Source of the DNA: Paenibacillus silagei
GTDB taxonomy: Bacteria; Bacillota; Bacilli; Paenibacillales; Paenibacillaceae
Reading direction: 5' to 3'
NCBI RefSeq assembly: GCF_017874735.1
Contig: NZ_JAGGLV010000028.1
Coordinates: 1 to 64,000, forward strand
Length of the DNA stretch: 64,000 nucleotides
The first letter of the stretch is position 1, and each line of letters opens with the position of its first letter. The translations under genes were made by a program, and so were the position numbers. Positions 16,497 to 25,754 of the stretch are shown piece by piece. The notes under the pieces are model-generated. The model did not search any database. It saw only the letters and a program-made list of their open reading frames with translations, and was not told the origin of the DNA.

Positions 16497-16754
16497 TTAT
16501 TCATCTAAATCTTTGAAGTGAAAATACTCATGATGGATCGCATCCATTCCAACCAGCTCTCCGCTCTTCTTATGGTAATACGGAAACATCCGGTTAATCG
16601 GCAGCCTTAGAAGCTGATAATTCTTATCCTTAGGCAGCTTGTCTATTTCTTCGACAGCCCTGTCGTGCACTGTAAATACTCCTATAGGATAAAAGTCCGG
16701 AAATCCGCTCGTCTGCTCAGCAACAAAAATAACCCAGATATATTCATCAGTCAT
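16497..16754 (-). CDS. DUF7336-like small protein
   Basis: An 85-residue protein resembling DUF7336 (YIWVIFVAEQTSGFPDFYPIGVFTVHDRAVEEIDKLPKDKNYQLLRLPINRMF). It is probably a small alpha/beta domain of unknown role. The leader just before the ATG is nearly the same as that of ygbA copy 1 (TTTGGACACCTT on the plus strand), consistent with past recombination at this site. Confidence 0.65.
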   Translation of the reverse strand: MTDEYIWVIFVAEQTSGFPDFYPIGVFTVHDRAVEEIDKLPKDKNYQLLRLPINRMFPYYHKKSGELVGMDAIHHEYFHFKDLDE

Positions 16755-17144
16755 TTGGACACCTTGCCTTTATCTAGTACCACATCAGATTTAAACAAGT
16801 GACTTCATTCCAAAAATGTGGTAAGGGATGAAGCTGCATTCGTAGCGAAAAAAAGGGGTAAGTGTATTCTGTGCAACTAAAAACAGTGAAACGGGTGGAA
16901 TTCCTCTTCTAATTGTATTCTGTACAACTAAATTTGCCCGGATGGGCGAAAATCCAGATATTGAGGCATTTTAATTGCAGGAAATACAACTAAACATTGA
17001 TTTAGCGGGACATAGGGCGATTTAGTTGTACAAATTGCAATTAAGCCTCCCCTTGCACTCTAAAAACGGGGCGCGGTAAACCCTCAGCAAGCCATGAGTT
17101 AAAGTAATTTTCTCACGTTTAGTTCTGATGAGCTACTAGTCCTA
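16755..17144. repeat. gene-free stretch with inverted-repeat array
   Basis: No gene is visible here. The motif ACAACTAAA (or GCAACTAAA) occurs near 16873, 16923 and 16986. TGTACAACTAAAT (16921-16933) is the exact reverse complement of ATTTAGTTGTACA (17020-17032). TTAATTGCAG... at 16971-16994 is a longer imperfect inverted copy of 17021-17044, which would give a stem of about 24 bp with a loop of about 26. This resembles a short non-coding mobile or regulatory repeat (MITE-like). Confidence 0.65.
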
Positions 17145-17210
17145 TCAACGATCCCTTAAATCTTCAAGAATAGCCAGATCCTCTTCAAACTCATCAAAGA
17201 ACGCCTCCAA
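17145..17210 (-). pseudogene. 3' remnant of a second AbrB-type antitoxin gene
   Basis: Reading leftwards from 17210, 21 codons and a TGA encode a tail matching the antitoxin C terminus (LEAFFD and ILEDLRDR shared; 18 of 21 residues identical). Nothing upstream of codon 1 matches. The fragment overlaps the last codons of the adenosine deaminase gene in another frame. It marks a deletion or recombination end point of a duplicated ygbA-doc-antitoxin segment. Confidence 0.8.
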
Positions 17211-18162
17211 GTCCTATTAGGCGGATCTCGTTCAGCTCTTCTGCTGTCATTAATCCAGCTTGATACAGATTCATGTACTCCTGAGAAATGCTTTGATTAA
17301 AGATCAGCAAATCATCGGTGTTAATCGTCACAGGTACTCCACAATCATAAAGCTTCCGAATAGGATGGCTGCCGTAGTTCTCCGCTACACCAAGCATAAT
17401 ATTACTAGTAGGACAGACATTCAGTTGAATATGGTGAGCAGAAAGCCAGTTCATAATTTGAGGCGAACGGACGGCTGCAATTCCATGGTGAACCTCATGA
17501 AGCCCGAGCTCCTCAACAGCTTCCATAACATCATCCGCGGTTCCGAACTCCCCCACATGAGCCTTGAGCGCCAGCCCCGCCGTATTCGCAGCTTGGTAAA
17601 TGGACTTAAAAGATGTGATCGGCTGGGCAAATTCATCGCAACAAATATCGATGGAGCGAAACCAGCGGTAAGCCAATATTTCATCTAACCGGTTATACAC
17701 TTCATCTACATTGCAGGCACGGTCCAAAGCCAGCTCCGGGAGAAACTGTGTTGCAGGAGCAAACCGGCGATGATATTCATTCATGATCCGCATAAATGGC
17801 TCCATTCCTCCCAAGGTATCCACCTCATCCACTCCAAAGCTTAATGCCAATCTCTCAATATGGTCGTCAGCCGCTTGCGCAAAGGAAGCTTCAATCCGTT
17901 TCAAATAACCTTGAATACCAGGGCAATGCCGTTTCACAGATTCAACAAACCATTGCTGCATGTCTTGCAACGATCGGAACGGTTCCGCCGCCGGCTCTAT
18001 GTCAACATGCGCCCACTCGCTAATATATCGAATGTTCCCTCCGCGTCCGGCGTGGTTATGCAAATCGCTTTTCGGGATGGACTGCAGCTCCACAAGTGAT
18101 TCATTCATAAGCGCTTCTACAAACCTTTGTTTAGTGGACAAGTTCTTAGATCCTGTCGGCAA
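17194..18162 (-). CDS. adenosine deaminase family protein, 3' end rebuilt
   Basis: A 322-residue metal-dependent deaminase. Signature residues are present: DLHNHAGRGG with HxH near residue 36, KAHVGEFG (His and Glu), HHGI, and NTDD near the end. It should convert adenosine or a related aminopurine to the deaminated form. The start is a TTG at 18162 preceded by AAAGGGGTG; the first ATG (MNESL) has a weak site. The last codons (IRLIGLGGVL) run into the antitoxin remnant in another frame, so the native C terminus may have been replaced. Core motifs are intact and activity is likely kept. Confidence 0.82.
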   Translation of the reverse strand: MPTGSKNLSTKQRFVEALMNESLVELQSIPKSDLHNHAGRGGNIRYISEWAHVDIEPAAEPFRSLQDMQQWFVESVKRHCPGIQGYLKRIEASFAQAADDHIERLALSFGVDEVDTLGGMEPFMRIMNEYHRRFAPATQFLPELALDRACNVDEVYNRLDEILAYRWFRSIDICCDEFAQPITSFKSIYQAANTAGLALKAHVGEFGTADDVMEAVEELGLHEVHHGIAAVRSPQIMNWLSAHHIQLNVCPTSNIMLGVAENYGSHPIRKLYDCGVPVTINTDDLLIFNQSISQEYMNLYQAGLMTAEELNEIRLIGLGGVL

Positions 18163-18232
18163 TTGGTGACACCCCTTTCAAGATAATGAAATAGCAGGTT
18201 CGATGACACTTTTATCTTAGCATATCTTATAA

Positions 18233-18258
18233 AAAAGACACCCCTAAGGGGTGTCTTC
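18233..18258 (-). terminator. terminator after flavoprotein copy 2
   Basis: GACACCCCT-AAGGGGTGTC is a near-perfect hairpin, followed by TTTTTTAT on the minus strand, 27 bp past the stop of the flavoprotein gene. Confidence 0.85.
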
Positions 18259-18284
18259 ATTAGCACTGTATCAATCCTCTACCC

Positions 18285-19601
18285 TTACGTGGTGCCTGCA
18301 CGCCGGTCCGCAAGCGCCATCGCAGCGACGTATCCGGAGCTCCAGGCCCATTGCAGGTTATAGCCGCCGCAATCGCCGTCCACATCCATCACCTCACCGG
18401 CTAAATAGAGCCCGGGCACCAGCTTAGATTCCAGCGTTCCTTCAACTAGCTCCGTTGTATCGATGCCACCGGCTGTGGTTTGGGCATTCGTGAAGCTGTT
18501 GGTATCGGTGATTTTAAATTCCCAACGCTTCAATAGTTTATAGAATACTTTCTTGGTTTTCCAGGTTAGATCCTGACACAGCAGATGCAGCTGTTGATCA
18601 ATTCCAGCCTCCTTCAGCAGCACGGGAATCAGTTTCTTGCTGACGATGCCCACGAAGGAATCGGCAACTGTCCGATGTCCGAAGATCCCCCAGTGGATCT
18701 CCAGGAAATCAATTAACTCTTCCTCCGTGCGTTCCGGCATCAAATCCACCGACAGGGTCACGGATTCTCCGATGCCGAGATTATACGCAGCCTTTCTGCT
18801 TAGCTGAAGGATGGGCGGGCCCGAGATGCCATAGTCCGTAAAAAGAATCTCGCCAGACTCCGTGCGGATGACTTCATTCTTTACGATAACATGGGCCTCT
18901 CCCTCAAATTTGATGCCCGACAGCTCCTTCAAATACGGGTAATCCAGCTTCAATTGTACAATGCCTGGCACCGGGTGGATCATGGTGTGTCCCAGACGCT
19001 GGACAAGCGTATAACCGGAGCCGTCTGTTCCGGTTTTGGGAGCGGTAAGGCCTCCGGTACATAGAAAAAGATAGTTGCTGGTATACACAACCTGTTCCTC
19101 TGTCTCCGTCTGGCAGGTTATCGCGAACCGCGGATGTCCCGCCGATACGGCCACATCGAGCACTTTATGTTTATAATAGACGGGAACATTCCGGTCCTCC
19201 AGCGCCAGCTTAAACACCCCCGGCACCGAAGCCGCCTGCAGCGACATCGGATACATCCGGCCGTTCTCTAAGCTCATAAAAGGAAGCCCGAGCGAGGAGA
19301 AAAAATCGATTGTCTGGCGGACACCGAATTGCCGCAGTACATGTATTGGGAAGCCTGCCTGATTGCTGTGATACTTGACGGATAAAGCGGCCGCTTCATC
19401 CGTACCGGTGGCGGTGGATTGGTTCGTAATGTTGCAACGCCCGTTACCCGTTGTTATTATTTTCTTCCCGAGCCGGTCGTTGCTTTCAATGATGGCTGTA
19501 TCAATACCTTGATCCCTCGCTGTAACTGCAGCCATTAGACCTGCAGCACCCCCACCGATAATGAACAGCTCGTGGTGCCTAGAAGTCTGATCCTTATACA
19601 T
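18285..19601 (-). CDS. HI0933/BaiN-type FAD-dependent oxidoreductase, copy 2
   Basis: A 438-residue flavoprotein of the HI0933 (BaiN-like) family. The dinucleotide-binding motif FIIGGGAAGLMAAVTA is at about 13-28, then IESNDRLGKKIITTGNGRCNITN. The FAD C-terminal motif LAGEVMDVDGDCGGYNLQWAWSSGYVAA near 400-427 is typical. Its closest relative is the gene immediately upstream (19633-20940), about 70% identical by eye: a tandem duplication. Family members are annotated as aminoacetone oxidases or bile-acid reductases, but the substrate here is not known. Confidence 0.88.
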   Translation of the reverse strand: MYKDQTSRHHELFIIGGGAAGLMAAVTARDQGIDTAIIESNDRLGKKIITTGNGRCNITNQSTATGTDEAAALSVKYHSNQAGFPIHVLRQFGVRQTIDFFSSLGLPFMSLENGRMYPMSLQAASVPGVFKLALEDRNVPVYYKHKVLDVAVSAGHPRFAITCQTETEEQVVYTSNYLFLCTGGLTAPKTGTDGSGYTLVQRLGHTMIHPVPGIVQLKLDYPYLKELSGIKFEGEAHVIVKNEVIRTESGEILFTDYGISGPPILQLSRKAAYNLGIGESVTLSVDLMPERTEEELIDFLEIHWGIFGHRTVADSFVGIVSKKLIPVLLKEAGIDQQLHLLCQDLTWKTKKVFYKLLKRWEFKITDTNSFTNAQTTAGGIDTTELVEGTLESKLVPGLYLAGEVMDVDGDCGGYNLQWAWSSGYVAAMALADRRAGTT

Positions 19602-19632
19602 GTTAATTGATGCATCCCTTTTCCTAATAAAT

Positions 19633-20940
19633 TTATTGAATGGACTTAGCTATCGCCATAGCGGCCACATATCCGGAACTCCAGGCCCATTGCAGGTTAT
19701 AGCCGCCGAAATCTCCGTCCACATCCATCACTTCGCCAGCCAAATACAGCCCGGGCACCAGCTTGGATTCCAGCGTTCCCCGGGTGAGTTCCGACGTATC
19801 AATCCCGCCGGCTGTCACCTGCGCATTCGTAAAGCCATTGGTATCCGTCACTTTAAATTCCCAACGCTTCAAGAGCCGATAAAAGTTCTCTTTAGTTTTG
19901 GGCGGCAGATTCTGGCAAAGAAGCTGTGGCTGTTGATCTAAGCCCGTCTCCTTAAGCAGGACCGTAACAAGCTTCTTGTTGAAGATACCCACGAGGGAAT
20001 CCGCCACGGTCCGGTGCCCAAAGGTCTCCCAGAGCTTTTCTAAAAAATCAATTAACTCTTCCTCTGTGCGGCCCGGCGTCAGATCCACCGATAATTTCAC
20101 CTGTTCTCCTCTTGCCAGATGATAGGCAGCCTTCCTGCTTAGCTGGAGAATGGGCGGACCGGTAATACCATAGTCTGTGAAGGCCAGCTCACCCTGTTCA
20201 CTGCCGATGACTTTACCCTTTACAATGATATGAGCTTGTCCCTGAGATTTGATACTGGACAGTGCCCTCATATTCGGATATTGCAGCTTCAACTGCACGA
20301 TGGCCGGAAAAGGCTCAATCAGGGTGTGCCCCAGACGTTCGGCAAGGGTATAACCCGGAGGTTCTTTGCCTGCATTCGGACCGGTGTTGCCACCCGTAGA
20401 CAGAAGCAGATAGTCGCTAGTATACACAACCTCTTCCTCTGTCTCGGTTAGGCATTTTATCGTGAAGCGAGGATGATCTGCCGAAGCAGTAACATCCACC
20501 ACTTTATTCTTAAGGTATACGGGAACATTCCGATCCTCTAGCGCCAGCTGGAAAATATCAAGTACCGCCGCTGCCTGCAGCGACATCGGATACATCAAGC
20601 CCCCCTTGAGTCTTGTAAGCGGGAGCCCAAGAAAGGAGAAAAAATCAATCGTCTGGCCGACGCCATATTGCTGCACTACCGCAAGCGGAAATTCGGGTTG
20701 ATTACTGTGATACTTGCGCGATAAAGCGGCTGCTTCATCCGTATCTGTCACAGTGGATTCATTCGTAATGTTGCAGCGGCCATCGCCGGTCATTAAGATC
20801 TTCTTGCCAATCCGGTCGTTACTCTCCAGAATGGCAGTATCGATCCCCATATCACTCGCAGTAACAGCGGCCATTAGTCCGGCAGCACCTGCGCCGATAA
20901 TAAAGAGCTTGTGGTGCATAGAAGTCTGATTCTCATACAT
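19633..20940 (-). CDS. HI0933/BaiN-type FAD-dependent oxidoreductase, copy 1
   Basis: A 435-residue paralogue of the next gene downstream, with the same landmarks (FIIGAGAAGLMAA, GRCNITN, LAGEVMDVDGDFGGYNLQWAWSSG). Differences cluster in the middle substrate domain and at the C terminus. The pair is 31 bp apart on one strand and probably cotranscribed. Retention of both copies without frameshifts suggests different substrates or a dosage advantage; that is inference. Confidence 0.88.
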   Translation of the reverse strand: MYENQTSMHHKLFIIGAGAAGLMAAVTASDMGIDTAILESNDRIGKKILMTGDGRCNITNESTVTDTDEAAALSRKYHSNQPEFPLAVVQQYGVGQTIDFFSFLGLPLTRLKGGLMYPMSLQAAAVLDIFQLALEDRNVPVYLKNKVVDVTASADHPRFTIKCLTETEEEVVYTSDYLLLSTGGNTGPNAGKEPPGYTLAERLGHTLIEPFPAIVQLKLQYPNMRALSSIKSQGQAHIIVKGKVIGSEQGELAFTDYGITGPPILQLSRKAAYHLARGEQVKLSVDLTPGRTEEELIDFLEKLWETFGHRTVADSLVGIFNKKLVTVLLKETGLDQQPQLLCQNLPPKTKENFYRLLKRWEFKVTDTNGFTNAQVTAGGIDTSELTRGTLESKLVPGLYLAGEVMDVDGDFGGYNLQWAWSSGYVAAMAIAKSIQ

Positions 20941-21070
20941 GGTTGGTCAATGCATCCTTTATCCAATTTTCTCTAAGCACAAAAACACTTTATTAAATTA
21001 TAGCATAAGTGTACTGGTTGTCATTGATCTCCTTATGATCATAGCCGTTTACATGCCCAAAAATACAAAA

Positions 21071-21101
21071 CAGCGATTCCCTATTAACAGGAGAATCGCT
21101 G
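21071..21101 (-). terminator. terminator after the SLH polysaccharide lyase
   Basis: CAGCGATTC (21071-21079) pairs with GAATCGCTG (21093-21101), followed by a TTTTGTATTTTT tract on the minus strand. Confidence 0.8.
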
Positions 21102-21144
21102 CTTTGCTGTGTTCTAACGTATAACGATGAAAGGTTGGCTATAC

Positions 21145-24100
21145 TTACTTAGCTTCCAGCATCCGCAGCAGGACCGTAACCGTCTCTGCCCGCGTTGCGG
21201 CATCCTTCGGGAAGAAGCTGTTGTTGCCCTTACCTTGCATCAGTCCTGACTTCTTCATCTCGGCTGCCGCTCCAACCGCCCAGGCGGGGATGTCGCGGTC
21301 ATCTGTGAATCCTGCGGAGCGGGCAACAGGAGCGAGATGCAATGCTCTCGCCAGCATGACAGCCATTTCCGCTCTGGTCATAGGCGCATCCGGGCGGAAG
21401 TTGCTCTGGTTATCGCCCTGAATGATTCCCAGGGCTACTGCCTGAGCAACGGCTGTCTTGGCCCACGAACCGATCCGGTCACTGTCCTTGAAGGACAACG
21501 CTGCTTCTGTGTTCTGAAGCTTCAGCGCCTTCGCCAGCATCACCGTGAATTCGGCACGGGTCACGTTACGGTTAGGCTGGAACGAGCTGTTCGGATAACC
21601 TGTAATGATGCCTTGCTTAACAGCTTCAAGGATACTGGCTTCGGCCCAATGCCCGGCAATATCGGTGAGGGATGGGCCAGGGACCGGAGTAGCCGGTGCA
21701 GAAGGGCCCTCGTCCGGCTTATTCGGTGTTCCAACAATAACCGGCGGTACTACTGGTACTGACGGAGTCACTGGCGCTTCTCCTCCGGGATCGCCGCCGT
21801 TTCCGCCGCCCGAACGCTCATTGACCGATACGTTAATTCTTCCCGTAATGGACGGATAAGCGCTCAAGAATGCCGTAATCGTCACTTCTCCAGGTGTGGA
21901 TGGTGCCGTAAAGACCGCGCTGAACCGGCCGTTTGCGTCCGTTACAGCATGAGCAGGCTCCAGGCTGCCCGAGGAAGCAGCGAGTTCAACCTCCAGGCTG
22001 GAGGCCGGAAGATTGTCGCTACCTGATACGATTCCCGTGATGGATACATCATCCCCGGTATTCACGGCAGACGCTGCCGTCTGAAGTTCAATAAGAACAG
22101 GGACTGGTATCAACTTGCTTACAGAAATGGTTACCGTATTTGTCACGGAAGGATTGTCGGTCAACACAGCCGTAATGACTACATCTCCGGCTGCGGACGG
22201 TGCCGTATAGACCGTGCTGAACCGGCCGTTCTCATCCGTTACAGCAAGCGCAGGCTCGAAACTACCCGAGGCTGCCATGAGACTGACCGCAGCGCCCGCT
22301 AACGGAAGCTCTTCACCATCATAGACGGTTCCCGTAACGGACACTTTGCCTCCAGCGGATACGGAAGACGGCGAGGCCTCAAGTTCAATCCGGGCTGTTG
22401 TAGGCACAGCCTCTTTTTCTACAGACACGGTGATTGCCCCTGTCACGGATGGGCTTGCCGGTAGAACGGCTGAGATGGATACCTCTCCGGGAACGGACGG
22501 TGCGGTAAAGACCGTACTGAACCGGCCGTACACATCTGTAGTTACTTTTGCAGGCTCCAGGCTTCCATCGGCAGCTGTAAGTTCAACCTCCACACCGGGA
22601 ACCGGAAGATTACCACCCTCATAGACGGCCCCCGTGACGGATACTTTGCCTCCAGGCACCACCGAAGATGGCGCTGCCGCAAGCTCAACCCGGGCGGGAA
22701 CGCGGGCTTCAGTCTCTGGTCCGAACACTTTAAATTCCCAGAGCGAATATCCGTATTTGCTCGCTCTCTGAGTTCCATACATCCGGACGTATCTGGCATT
22801 CACCGGATCGATAGAGATCTCGTCGATGTCCCCGTCCCCACTGGACGTACTGTATACCGTCTTCCAGTCCTCCATTGTATCGGAGACTTCAATCCGGTAT
22901 TCCTTCCCATACGAACTTTCCCAGTGCAGCATGACCTTAGCAATCGGCTGAATGGAGCCAAGATCGACATAAATCCACTGCGGATCGGCATAGTTGGACC
23001 CCCAGCGGGTCGTCAATGAGCCGTCTACCGCATTCCCCACTGATACATCAGCCGCTTTGGACGAGCTTGCAATCGCAGTCTGGCCTTCCGCAAGGTTGGG
23101 GACAACCGCTTCATACACGTTAAACTCAGCAAGCGAGTAACCGTCTCCGGTCCCCTGCTGAACGCCCAGCATCCGGACGAACCTTGCGCTGGTCTTACCG
23201 AAGGCAATGTCATCGATGCCGCCATCCCCCATGGAGGTCGCATAAACGTCCTTCCAGGTGGCCGCATCATCGGATACTTGAATTTTATAGCTTCTGCCGT
23301 AAGCCTTCTCCCAATGCAGTCTAACCTTATTGATCTTATATTGATCCTGCAGATCCACATAAATCCATTCATCGTCTGATGCATTCGAACTCCAACTGGA
23401 GGTTCTGTACAGATCCGTAGCACCCGACGCAAATTGCTTGCCCACGCTGGACGAAGCAACCGTACCTTTACTGTAAGCCAGATCATACCCTCTATCGTCG
23501 ATAGAAGCTCCCTCGCTCAGCGTCGTACTCCGGCCGGTAAATGTATCTTTACCGAGTCTGTACGTGGTTGTAGTCTGATCCCCGTTCCGGTTCAGCGTTA
23601 CATTGACTGTAATCCCCGGTGTTTCAGGATTCGCCACCGAGATGCGGACAGGGTCTGCGGATTCATCGACAATTACCATCGACGGTTTATCTACGGTAAC
23701 AGTCAGTCCTTCTCTTAGCGTCACCGTACCCGGCTGATAGAACAGCATTTCCGCAATACCAAGGGAACGGTGCCGGACCGCCTGCACGGACGGTGTATTC
23801 GCGAGAATACTAATCGGGCTTGCTTCCGCATAGCTGCCAACCTCCGCAGCGGTTTTACCCGGCAATACGATGTATTGGTAGGAGGCATTGACTGGCTTAA
23901 CTCCGTGATCCAGCCACATTGAGAACACCGGCTTTGTGATTGGCTCCGTTGAGCTGCCGGAAACGACATCGCTCCATTTCCCGGTCTTTGTCTCCAGCTT
24001 CACCTGGAAATTCGTCTTATCCGGGAACACATACCCGGTACTATCGTTATAGGCCCAGCGTCCGTTCATCTGCGATGTTCCGTCTGCCACTTTGCCATCT

Positions 24101-25680
24101 ACCAGCACATCGCCAACAGCAAGACTCTGATTCAGCGTGGTATGGACTGGAGCAGCATTCGTTGAAGTGATGCCTGCGCCCAGCGCTACCATTTCATCAT
24201 CGAAGAAAAAGTAGCCCTTTTTCCCGCTGGTACTCAGCTTGTTGAAATCAAACGCCGTGGCTCCGTACCGCTCATTGGTGACGCCGCCTACGAACGTCTT
24301 CGGATTGTTGAAATTCCCGTCCTTGGTGAGCACGTAGGGAGCTGTTGTCCCCGGAACATGAGCCCAATCCATCAACGGGTATACGGTTCTGTACTCATCC
24401 CCGGTTCTCTGGATCGCAGTGGCACCTTGCGGAGTCCAATAGAGCAGATTATATCCGCTTGGATTAATGGTTCTCCATTCGCCGCCTTTGACCGTGCTGG
24501 AGGACATTTTGACTGTAATTCCGTAATCCTTCCGCATATGAGAGGAGACCAGGGTCTGCCATTGCGTCATATTGTTCGCGTCCAGTCCATTGCCCGAGAC
24601 TGTGCCAATCTTGCGGATATTATTCAGGAAGAGCGCGAACTCATCCGCCCGCTTCGGGTTAGCCGCCTGCATCCACTCCAGCGGATCTTCATAGAAGGTC
24701 AGCGCAGAGCTCTCATAATCCGGCCACTCCGGTCCATTCATCCCCATCCCCAGATCGGCAACATCGCCTCTCACCAGATATCTGGTTCCATCCAGCACAT
24801 AGGAGGACAAAGAGTCAATGGCCGCCTGGCTGTAGGCGAAGCTTGTGCCCGAGACCACATAGGCCCAGAAGGACATATCTCTCGCGAAGCTTCTGCCATA
24901 GCCCGTAGTATAATTCGTCTTCCCATGCATGAAAAAGGACATGTCGGACTGAATTCCCGTCAGCGTCACCGTCACAGCCGAGAGCACGTTAAACGCCTCT
25001 ACGGCGCTACGGACATTCTGGGCATCCTCCAACAATAAGCCGCGAATCATATAATTCTGGTTGTACCAGGAGGAGTTAGCGCCATCGACCGTATTCGGAC
25101 TGCTGTCCAACGTGCCGACAATGTTAGCGGCCTGCTCCGCAGTCAGGTAGCCTTCACATAGCAGTGCGATTTTGCTAAGCCGCAGCTGCTTGCCGATGCC
25201 GGTCTCCCACCAGTTGGTGGAGGTCGGCTTGACCGTAAACCAGTGATCCAGCGCTTTCTGAATACCAGCTAACATGGCTTCATCATGATAGTATGGCCCC
25301 TTCGGGTCTGCGAACGCCTGAGCCATCGATTGCATCCGGTCCAGCGCCAGGTATGGGGACCAGGCTCTGCCGTTCGCACTGGAGGTTGTATTCGCATAAT
25401 CAACATCCGCCCAGCTTCCATTGGCTTTTTGACTCGATAAGTAGGTCCCGGCCTGTGATTTAAAAGTCCATTCGACCCGGCCGTTGGTTCCGTCGTTAAT
25501 AATATCTTTGGAGATATAGAAATCAACCGCCCGCTGCTTCATCAGCCTCATTTCCGCCAGCTCCTGCGACGAGCTATCCGCCGCCGACACAGGATATTGG
25601 AACCCGAGGGTCGAGATCATCAAACCAACCATCACGAGACAGATCCATCTCTTGATCCTGCTTTGCACGTTACCAGTCAT
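21145..25680 (-). CDS. S-layer-anchored PL8 polysaccharide lyase (hyaluronate/chondroitin/xanthan lyase type)
   Basis: A 1511-residue surface enzyme. The start at 25680 follows AAGGAG. A signal peptide ends near VSAADS. The PL8 catalytic alpha/alpha-toroid shows NWWETGIGKQLRL, DGANSSW (candidate Asn) and FFMHGKTNYTTGYGRSF; the candidate His and Tyr are nine residues apart as in hyaluronate lyase (about 252 and 261). A super-sandwich beta domain follows to about 730. Two F5/8-type C (discoidin) modules come next (YDLAYSKG... and NLAEGQTAIASSS...). Then come three Ig-like repeats (ARVELAAAPSSV, ARIELEASPSSV, VLIELQTAASAV), a Pro/Gly linker, and three SLH domains (DIAGHWAEASI, DSDRIGSWAKTAV, DDRDIPAWAVGAA) that bind cell-wall polymer. 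It eliminatively cleaves a uronic-acid polysaccharide at the cell surface; exact substrate unknown. Confidence 0.9.
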   Translation of the reverse strand: MTGNVQSRIKRWICLVMVGLMISTLGFQYPVSAADSSSQELAEMRLMKQRAVDFYISKDIINDGTNGRVEWTFKSQAGTYLSSQKANGSWADVDYANTTSSANGRAWSPYLALDRMQSMAQAFADPKGPYYHDEAMLAGIQKALDHWFTVKPTSTNWWETGIGKQLRLSKIALLCEGYLTAEQAANIVGTLDSSPNTVDGANSSWYNQNYMIRGLLLEDAQNVRSAVEAFNVLSAVTVTLTGIQSDMSFFMHGKTNYTTGYGRSFARDMSFWAYVVSGTSFAYSQAAIDSLSSYVLDGTRYLVRGDVADLGMGMNGPEWPDYESSALTFYEDPLEWMQAANPKRADEFALFLNNIRKIGTVSGNGLDANNMTQWQTLVSSHMRKDYGITVKMSSSTVKGGEWRTINPSGYNLLYWTPQGATAIQRTGDEYRTVYPLMDWAHVPGTTAPYVLTKDGNFNNPKTFVGGVTNERYGATAFDFNKLSTSGKKGYFFFDDEMVALGAGITSTNAAPVHTTLNQSLAVGDVLVDGKVADGTSQMNGRWAYNDSTGYVFPDKTNFQVKLETKTGKWSDVVSGSSTEPITKPVFSMWLDHGVKPVNASYQYIVLPGKTAAEVGSYAEASPISILANTPSVQAVRHRSLGIAEMLFYQPGTVTLREGLTVTVDKPSMVIVDESADPVRISVANPETPGITVNVTLNRNGDQTTTTYRLGKDTFTGRSTTLSEGASIDDRGYDLAYSKGTVASSSVGKQFASGATDLYRTSSWSSNASDDEWIYVDLQDQYKINKVRLHWEKAYGRSYKIQVSDDAATWKDVYATSMGDGGIDDIAFGKTSARFVRMLGVQQGTGDGYSLAEFNVYEAVVPNLAEGQTAIASSSKAADVSVGNAVDGSLTTRWGSNYADPQWIYVDLGSIQPIAKVMLHWESSYGKEYRIEVSDTMEDWKTVYSTSSGDGDIDEISIDPVNARYVRMYGTQRASKYGYSLWEFKVFGPETEARVPARVELAAAPSSVVPGGKVSVTGAVYEGGNLPVPGVEVELTAADGSLEPAKVTTDVYGRFSTVFTAPSVPGEVSISAVLPASPSVTGAITVSVEKEAVPTTARIELEASPSSVSAGGKVSVTGTVYDGEELPLAGAAVSLMAASGSFEPALAVTDENGRFSTVYTAPSAAGDVVITAVLTDNPSVTNTVTISVSKLIPVPVLIELQTAASAVNTGDDVSITGIVSGSDNLPASSLEVELAASSGSLEPAHAVTDANGRFSAVFTAPSTPGEVTITAFLSAYPSITGRINVSVNERSGGGNGGDPGGEAPVTPSVPVVPPVIVGTPNKPDEGPSAPATPVPGPSLTDIAGHWAEASILEAVKQGIITGYPNSSFQPNRNVTRAEFTVMLAKALKLQNTEAALSFKDSDRIGSWAKTAVAQAVALGIIQGDNQSNFRPDAPMTRAEMAVMLARALHLAPVARSAGFTDDRDIPAWAVGAAAEMKKSGLMQGKGNNSFFPKDAATRAETVTVLLRMLEAK

Positions 25681-25712
25681 GTACACGCTCCTTTGTCTAT
25701 CTAGCAGATTTT

Positions 25713-25726
25713 TGTTAGCGCTTTCT
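25713..25726 (-). promoter_or_regulatory. candidate cre (CcpA) site upstream of the PL8 lyase
   Basis: Minus-strand AGAAAGCGCTAACA fits TGWAANCGNTNWCA at all but the first position. It lies 33 bp before the start codon, which would suit repression by CcpA in the presence of preferred sugars. Confidence 0.5.
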
Positions 25727-25754
25727 AAACTATATAGAATGTACTTGTAATTTT

